DNA of 64,000 nt from Clostridiales bacterium 38-18. Lineage in GTDB: Bacteria > Bacillota > Clostridia > Peptostreptococcales > Acidaminobacteraceae. Position numbers and translations under genes: made by a program. Where the stretch lies: NCBI GenBank assembly GCA_001897605.1, contig MKTL01000005.1, forward strand, positions 145,147 to 209,146, written 5' to 3'. Shown here one piece after another: positions 58,725 to 64,000 of this stretch. Every line of letters starts with the position of its first letter. Within the stretch, counting starts at the first letter, position 1. The notes under the pieces are model-generated. The model was not told the DNA's origin. It was given only the letters and a program-made list of their open reading frames with translations, and did no database searches.

Positions 58725-58911
58725 TGTATTACAATTAAAAGTAACTTTCACGTGGATCCAAACTCACTTAACTCCCTTAATGTAATACAGAGGATGTATC
58801 AAAATACCACTCTGTATTACATCCCAATCAATTTTGGTTGTTGCAGCTGAATTTATTTGTAATACAAAATTCGCTCGATCACCAGGAAAAACAACAACTT
58901 TTTGTATTACA
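58725..58911. repeat. TGTAWTACA block (56-bp unit then two 45-bp steps)
   Basis: Boxes at 58725, 58781 (56 bp), 58813, 58858 and 58903 (45 and 45 bp). The first box starts at the base following the stop codon at 58722-58724. A palindrome variant AAGCGTCAGACTGACGCC follows at 58917-58934. Confidence 0.92.
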
Positions 58912-58953
58912 TTTAGAAGCGTCAGACTGACGCCTAATGTGGAAGGACTATAA

Positions 58954-59400
58954 ATGATAGGTTATTATATTTTGGTTTTTGTTGATACTCTAAAAGACTT
59001 ACTTTATGCGGTTTTAGTTTTTTTATTGATTTCAACATCCATTGTCTATATGAGTGAACAAGACACCATCTATTTATATGCTGAGGCAATTTCTAACAAC
59101 GGAAAGATAAGTAGTGATTTGTATCAAAAGCTATATGAAGATATTTCAAAGACTGGCAACTATACAATTAGGCTTAAAGCTGATATTAAAATTGAAGATG
59201 GCTACTACGACACTTACTTTTCATTAAATGATATTTTAGACAAACAGCTTCATGTAGGAGATTATATTTATCTTGAAGTAATCGACAATGATTTTTCGTT
59301 ATTCCACACTTTTACTAATACTTTTTTCAATAAAGACAATGGCGTTCCTAAGCAAACTAGACACGTACTTGGTATTCCTATTTCAAATAATGGTGATTAA
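58954..59400 (+). CDS. DUF4320/TadE-like pseudopilin
   Basis: A 148-residue protein with an N-terminal helix (about 15-32, LLYAVLVFLLISTSIVYMSE) and a polar domain. Such genes (DUF4320 or TadE-like) accompany Tad-type genes in clostridial conjugative elements. AAGGAC is the RBS. It stands after the repeat block, which separates it from the pilin gene, and precedes the next gene by 2 bp. Confidence 0.5.
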   Translation: MIGYYILVFVDTLKDLLYAVLVFLLISTSIVYMSEQDTIYLYAEAISNNGKISSDLYQKLYEDISKTGNYTIRLKADIKIEDGYYDTYFSLNDILDKQLHVGDYIYLEVIDNDFSLFHTFTNTFFNKDNGVPKQTRHVLGIPISNNGD

Positions 59401-59402
59401 GA

Positions 59403-60140
59403 ATGATTGGTAAATTCCTGAAAAGTTTCATTAAAACAGTTTTGCAAATATTAGTGTTCAGCATCATTTTTCTAGGTTTTAACAACTCAGTCGATAATCG
59501 TGATTCTGAGATTCGTTCTTCTTTAATGGCAAAAGTTTTATATAGCAATATTTCCCTCAATTACGAAGATACTTCAAACTTATCTTTTGGATATGCTAAT
59601 ACAGAGAATGAAATCATTGTTAACCAAGACAAGCTGATACAAGACTTCTTTTATGTTAATGAGTCTACCGAGAATCGATTAGATCAGAATCATATATCGG
59701 CTTTGATATTAGTTTATTATGACAGATATATCATATACGACCCTTATTTAAGCAAATGGCAAGCTCCTGTATTTTTCACCTATAACATATCTGGCAATCA
59801 ATATTACTTGAATACACAAAATAATACAGCTCTCAATAATCAAAATTCAAGTTTTGCAATATCCTCACTTGGACTTGCTGAAGAGGAAAAAAATCAAATT
59901 ATCATAGATAAAATTAATACTGGTATCTCAAAATTTACCTCGGATGAATACGCACCTTTGCAATTGAAAATAAGAAACGCCTCAATAACTGATGGCGATT
60001 ATCTTTATGAATATAACACTTTTAATGTAATAGATGATGTGACTTTCCTAGTAGTTTATAAAAAAGCTTCTCTCTATGATTTGTTAGGGAACTTAAGAAC
60101 TTATAAAAACTATACTATCACTGGTTATACCATCAAATAA
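59403..60140 (+). CDS. Membrane-anchored exported protein of the pilus operon
   Basis: A 245-residue protein with one N-terminal helix (about 10-28) and a large polar domain rich in Asn and Tyr. The arrangement resembles larger TadE/TadG-type pseudopilins. It begins 2 bp after the DUF4320-like gene. No enzyme motif seen. It is the last gene before the HD-GYP gene. Confidence 0.5.
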   Translation: MIGKFLKSFIKTVLQILVFSIIFLGFNNSVDNRDSEIRSSLMAKVLYSNISLNYEDTSNLSFGYANTENEIIVNQDKLIQDFFYVNESTENRLDQNHISALILVYYDRYIIYDPYLSKWQAPVFFTYNISGNQYYLNTQNNTALNNQNSSFAISSLGLAEEEKNQIIIDKINTGISKFTSDEYAPLQLKIRNASITDGDYLYEYNTFNVIDDVTFLVVYKKASLYDLLGNLRTYKNYTITGYTIK

Positions 60141-60155
60141 GAAAGGACAGAAGAA

Positions 60156-60737
60156 ATGTTCAATTTAAATGAGCTGAACGAACTAACGCACCATCTTAGC
60201 AGACTTCAATATTTGTCCGAAGCGATAGCCGTTGATATTGGCTTGAAACATGATGAAATTATGAAGGTTGGTATCGCTGCTTTTTTCCATGATTTTGGTA
60301 AACTCTTAATCGATCAGAACATCTTAAACGCAAAACGCAAATTAACATTAGATGAATTTGAACATATTAAACAACATGTAACGAAAGGAAGTACTTTGTT
60401 ATCATCTATAGGTCTAAATGCTGAATTGATTGATATAATATCCCAACATCATGAAGATTATGACGGCTCTGGTTATCCCCTTGGTTTAAAAGGCGAAAAT
60501 ATTGACATTAAAGCTAGAATTATAAGAATAGCTGATTTTTATGACTCCCTACGCTATAAAAGACCATATCGTGATAAATTGAGTGAAAAGCAAGCTCTCG
60601 AAATTATGCGTTCTGAAAAACATAAACTAGACCCCTACATATTCGAGATTTTTGTAAATTGCACTCTAAAGAAAATCAATTATTCAAATCAGTATCATTT
60701 GATTGAATCAAAAAAGCTTATAGAAAGCTATGTTTAG
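60156..60737 (+). CDS. HD-GYP domain phosphohydrolase (c-di-GMP phosphodiesterase-like)
   Basis: A 193-residue protein that is nearly only the HD-GYP domain: HDFGK at 45-49, His74, HHE at 98-100 and DGSGYPLG at 103-110, with Asp128. The metal residues and the GYP loop are intact, so c-di-GMP hydrolysis is likely. There is no receiver or sensor domain. Placed behind the pilus genes (AAAGGAC RBS), it would be well suited to link local c-di-GMP to pilus activity or surface attachment. Confidence 0.85.
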   Translation: MFNLNELNELTHHLSRLQYLSEAIAVDIGLKHDEIMKVGIAAFFHDFGKLLIDQNILNAKRKLTLDEFEHIKQHVTKGSTLLSSIGLNAELIDIISQHHEDYDGSGYPLGLKGENIDIKARIIRIADFYDSLRYKRPYRDKLSEKQALEIMRSEKHKLDPYIFEIFVNCTLKKINYSNQYHLIESKKLIESYV

Positions 60738-60803
60738 CAAAAGGAAGTAACCCCTTATTTATCATTCAAGCAATTAACTTTTAATTATGAGAGGATGGCA
60801 ATT

Positions 60804-62024
60804 ATGAAAAAAATAATCACGTTTTCAATTTTAGTTTTAGCTCTTACTACGGTGAGTTTTGCAGATTCAAGTTTTAAAGACGTATCAAACACACATTGGG
60901 CGTTACAATTCATCAACACCCTAAAGACAAGTGAAATTATTGGTGGCTACCCAGACGGAACCTTTAAGCCACAGGCGAATGTCAAAATTAATGAGTTTAT
61001 TGCAATGTCGGTTAAAGCTCTTGGCTATCGTTTCGAGTCAACTTCTTCTGATTGGGCGAAACCATATATTGATAAAGCAATCGAACTAGGCATAATCGAG
61101 GACCGAGAATTTACATCCTACACAGCTAATATCACAAGAGAGCAAATGACTTCGATTGTGGTTAATGCAGTTGCTTTATCAGAGTTTAGACCATCAAGCA
61201 CTATGGACGATTACATCAAAAGAGAAACGATTGATTACTACAAAGTATCTGATTACTATAAACAAAATATCTTAGATTCATATAAATTCGGCATTGTTAC
61301 TGGATATGATGACCATACCTTTAGACCAAAAGATTACTCCACAAGAGCGCAAGCAGCAGCAGTGATCTCTAAGATAGAAAATACGGCTCTTAGAACACCA
61401 TTTGAAAAGACGGACGCTAATTATGTGATGATGAACGTTTCTGTCAGCGATGAATTTGGAAACTATGATAGGATTCAGTTACCGTTTTATGCGCCATATT
61501 ACAACGGCAAACCAGTTGATGAACTTGTCGAATTTGCAAAACTGATTACGAAAATCCATGATAATGGAAAAGGTTATATTGATTTTGGATATGATTCGTC
61601 ATTGAATCATTTAGCCGCAGGATTTTTCAGAGATAAAGCGACTTACGATTATGTTTATTCTCAACCAAGCGCTTATGAAGGTGTAATGGCGTTGGCTGCT
61701 AATGGTGATTTTGGATTGACCATCTACCCATACGATTTAGGCAGCAAATATAGGCCATATCAAATCGGTGTTAGCAAAATGAAAGACCACACAATGAGTT
61801 ATGCAAACTATAGTGATTTCATTGACAAGACCTATAGAGAACAGTTTGAAACCATGTTCAGATTTTGGTTTGAGGATGAATTTGATAAAGCTTGGGCAAT
61901 TTTTGAAAAAGCTTTAGACCATCAAGGAAATAGAACAAGTGATATTGTTGAAATCAATAATCGTACTTTTAATATTAACTATTCAAGAATTGATATTATC
62001 ATATACGTTTCTTTAAAACACTAA
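60804..62024 (+). CDS. S-layer homology domain surface protein, copy 2
   Basis: A 406-residue protein with a proper signal peptide (MKKIITFSILVLALTTVSFA) and three SLH-like repeats (about 25-75, 82-128 and 148-198). It is a close copy of the protein at 6450-7844, with nearly identical middle segments and differing ends, but without the 48-residue extension. I use the ATG at 60804, nine bases after GAGAGG; the ATG at 60795 is too close. It should attach to the cell wall. The giant protein follows 10 bp later, as in copy 1. Confidence 0.9.
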   Translation: MKKIITFSILVLALTTVSFADSSFKDVSNTHWALQFINTLKTSEIIGGYPDGTFKPQANVKINEFIAMSVKALGYRFESTSSDWAKPYIDKAIELGIIEDREFTSYTANITREQMTSIVVNAVALSEFRPSSTMDDYIKRETIDYYKVSDYYKQNILDSYKFGIVTGYDDHTFRPKDYSTRAQAAAVISKIENTALRTPFEKTDANYVMMNVSVSDEFGNYDRIQLPFYAPYYNGKPVDELVEFAKLITKIHDNGKGYIDFGYDSSLNHLAAGFFRDKATYDYVYSQPSAYEGVMALAANGDFGLTIYPYDLGSKYRPYQIGVSKMKDHTMSYANYSDFIDKTYREQFETMFRFWFEDEFDKAWAIFEKALDHQGNRTSDIVEINNRTFNINYSRIDIIIYVSLKH

Positions 62025-64000
62025 GAGGTAATTTATGAAAAAAAGACTATCTTTATTTTTAACTATCTGTTTGCTTTTAACAGCGATACCGTTTACGAGC
62101 TATCCGATCAGTATTTCTCAGACCGTAGATAAAAGCAAGTATGATGGTGGACAATTTTTTAAAACAGACCCATACAACGGACTCTCTTGGAATGACTATA
62201 AGCTGAATAATGGTATCCCATCCACAATAAGTAGAACGGTTACAAAAGTAGTCGGGGGAAAAACGCAGACTTATTATTTCAATATGGAACTTTTCACAGA
62301 CAAGGGAATAATCGTCTATGGGGATTACACCTTTGTTACGCAGGATTTTAAGCCCGCAACAGGCAGTCTTGATATCTATGGGAATTATGTTCTTATAAAC
62401 AATAAAGGCTACTATGCAGGGGGAACAGGTGAATATCGATATCATGGTTTAGATGCTCAAGGCGAACTCTATGCCAATGGTAGTTTCCCAATCGATGCGA
62501 TCAGTGGTAAAAAGGCTGAGGAAAAGAAGTGGATTTATAAGTATTGGAGTGAGTTTGATAATGACTTAGGCAGTTCATTTATTAAAAACCCAAGCCTTTA
62601 TAACCGTATTGCAAACGGTGAATGGGTAGTAACTAATGAAGCTTATAAATCTACTGCTATTTCCATGATTAACAATGCACTACCCTTTGAACTACTCAAT
62701 ACCAATAAAACAGACAAGAACGCATATAACTATGCAAACGTAATGACCGCGCCAACCTCAAGATACGCCGGTGAGGTTGAAATGGTGAACTGGGGATGGA
62801 GTACGAAAAAGCAAGCGAATAGTGAGTTTTATCAAATCTTCTCAACCGATACAACAAAGCAAAAAATTATTACACCAGTTGAATCCGTTACAACGGCTTT
62901 TATCGTTGGCGAGGGTGTAGAAAACGATAAAGCTTATATTGACGTAAAAGTTAATGTAAGAGGCGAACTTCAAGACCAACATTTATTTGATGGTATCGAC
63001 ACCGAGGGTATTACAGACGAGGTGCGGAGATCCATTGAGTATAACAGAGACGATATCGACCATTGGACTTTTGAGCTTCGCAATGATTTAGATGCAAGAG
63101 TGCTAAATCAAAACGGTAGACGTGTTACCTTTCAAGCAGGTGCAACAGATTTCACCATACGATTTTATTCTGACGCATATGAAAACAGACGCGACCTAAA
63201 CGGCAAACTAGATATTATGTTTTGGGGTAAGGCGAGCTGTGTCTTCGTCACAGGGGAAAAATCAGAAGCTACATCATCCGCGACTATAACATCTATTCCG
63301 CCGGTGGCAAAGACAAAAACGGATATCCATTTTGATATCACAGTACCTAATTATATGCTAGATACTGAGAGGTTTAAAATCGTCGATAACACCGTAATCG
63401 AGGGCGAGGATTTTGAAAAGTGGGTTGAACTTGAAGGTGTAAGACTTAGCGAATCTGAAATGAACGACTTTCTTTCTGGTAGTTATTTGTTCCCACTTCT
63501 TGGCGAAGATAAGATTTACACCTATAACATTCATTACTCGAACTTTGACGATCAGAACTATGACTTTATCAATTACGTTGTGGTCTACACAACAAAACCA
63601 AAGGCACAGTTTAAAGTAACGGGTACATTTAAAGAAAATCGATTGATTGAAGCGAATTCAGACATTACAAATGTCAACTCAGCTTACTTGAGAGCAAATG
63701 CAAGTTTCTCAAATTTAGTGTTTGATGTATCAAACAAGCAAGGCGACAACTCAATTATCAAATACGGCACTAAAAACAGCAGCTTAATTCAGTTTATCGT
63801 AAAAAGACAAACTGCAATCAATTTACAAATGCAAGTAAGGGCAGACGTGACGCCGAGCAAGATTGAGCGATATGACATTCCTGCAGGATATCACATTTCA
63901 AATCTATACAATTATGACTTGTTTACGGTGCAGGATTACAAGCCTGCAATGTCATTAAATATTTGGAATCCTGCATTACTAAGAAATGAAACCCTTGATT
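60991..64000 (+). repeat. Long direct repeat, right copy
   Basis: The partner of 6811-9820. Identity is highest toward the window end; the first 200 bp of the SLH gene have diverged. Recombination between the copies would release a 54.2-kb circle containing the whole transfer, partition and pilus region. Confidence 0.9.
62035..64000 (+). CDS. Giant secreted surface protein, copy 2 (partial, cut by window end)
   Basis: The frame runs from the ATG at 62035 to the window edge (655 codons) without a stop. It matches residues 1-655 of the protein at 7855-12972. Differences are concentrated in two small segments (about 199-210 and 408-420), and the last 400 bp are about 97% identical. The signal peptide is conserved. 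The offset between copies is 54,180 bp throughout most of the gene. The rest lies outside the window. Confidence 0.9.
   Translation, partial: MKKRLSLFLTICLLLTAIPFTSYPISISQTVDKSKYDGGQFFKTDPYNGLSWNDYKLNNGIPSTISRTVTKVVGGKTQTYYFNMELFTDKGIIVYGDYTFVTQDFKPATGSLDIYGNYVLINNKGYYAGGTGEYRYHGLDAQGELYANGSFPIDAISGKKAEEKKWIYKYWSEFDNDLGSSFIKNPSLYNRIANGEWVVTNEAYKSTAISMINNALPFELLNTNKTDKNAYNYANVMTAPTSRYAGEVEMVNWGWSTKKQANSEFYQIFSTDTTKQKIITPVESVTTAFIVGEGVENDKAYIDVKVNVRGELQDQHLFDGIDTEGITDEVRRSIEYNRDDIDHWTFELRNDLDARVLNQNGRRVTFQAGATDFTIRFYSDAYENRRDLNGKLDIMFWGKASCVFVTGEKSEATSSATITSIPPVAKTKTDIHFDITVPNYMLDTERFKIVDNTVIEGEDFEKWVELEGVRLSESEMNDFLSGSYLFPLLGEDKIYTYNIHYSNFDDQNYDFINYVVVYTTKPKAQFKVTGTFKENRLIEANSDITNVNSAYLRANASFSNLVFDVSNKQGDNSIIKYGTKNSSLIQFIVKRQTAINLQMQVRADVTPSKIERYDIPAGYHISNLYNYDLFTVQDYKPAMSLNIWNPALLRNETLD

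Overview
The window reads as DNA from an AT-rich, Gram-positive clostridial (Bacillota) bacterium. The basis is strong GGAGG-type ribosome binding sites, S-layer homology proteins, a UviAB-like cassette, Fst-like small toxins and Gram-positive conjugation families. I cannot name the genus.

Positions 1-6,200 look like ordinary chromosome: the end of a chemotaxis receptor, a nitroreductase, a pterin carbinolamine dehydratase, a MATE exporter, and a minus-strand group made of a small PLDc_N membrane protein, an ABC ATPase and an ABC-2 permease, next to an XRE/TPR regulator. From about 6,450 onward base use and gene content change to those of a conjugative plasmid or integrated plasmid-like element.

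Element layout: an S-layer homology protein and a 1,705-residue secreted protein (6.4-13.0 kb); a VirB2/VirB6/VirB3/VirB4-like core with an M23 peptidase (13.0-18.1 kb); topoisomerase III (18.5-20.6 kb); small cassette-like genes separated by a 65-bp repeat (20.7-22.7 kb); a sigma-factor/UviB-holin cassette with a leaderless candidate cargo protein (22.8-24.4 kb); a repeat array, a RadC-like protein and a long hairpin-rich non-coding stretch with twin Fst-like toxins (24.9-31.2 kb); a Rep-like protein, an AbrB-type regulator and a Toprim protein (31.6-34.4 kb); ParA/ParB and accessory genes (36.4-40.5 kb); a large structured RNA candidate (40.5-41.3 kb); Replic_Relax-like genes (41.9-43.7 kb); a HigBA-like pair; an LPD11-like protein; SSB; VirD4 (49.1-51.2 kb); a Tad-like pilus operon (51.5-60.1 kb); an HD-GYP protein; and a second copy of the SLH/giant-protein pair, cut by the window end. 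The two copies are direct repeats exactly 54,180 bp apart, as expected for an integrated 54-kb plasmid or a tandem element.

How the parts fit (inference): VirB-like core, VirD4 and the Tad-like machine would build a conjugation apparatus with its own pilus. The SLH/giant proteins would act at the cell surface, ParAB/Rep/SSB/TopoIII maintain the DNA, and toxin modules stabilise it. A common promoter (TTGACY, 17-bp spacer, TGGTATCAT) serves many element genes.

The most unusual features are non-coding. (i) A dispersed family of 9-bp boxes TGTAWTACA set at exact 56- or 45-bp intervals, many starting at a stop codon and ending just before the next ribosome binding site, with a 16-box array at 24.9-25.4 kb and a 5-box array before parA. 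(ii) A 19-bp palindrome, AAGCGTCAGNCTGACGCTT, that also occurs inside coding sequence. (iii) Several families of structured elements present in two or more copies whose outer stems differ in sequence but stay complementary. (iv) A probable 500-nt structured RNA with its own promoter. No integrase, canonical relaxase or prepilin peptidase was recognised in the window.
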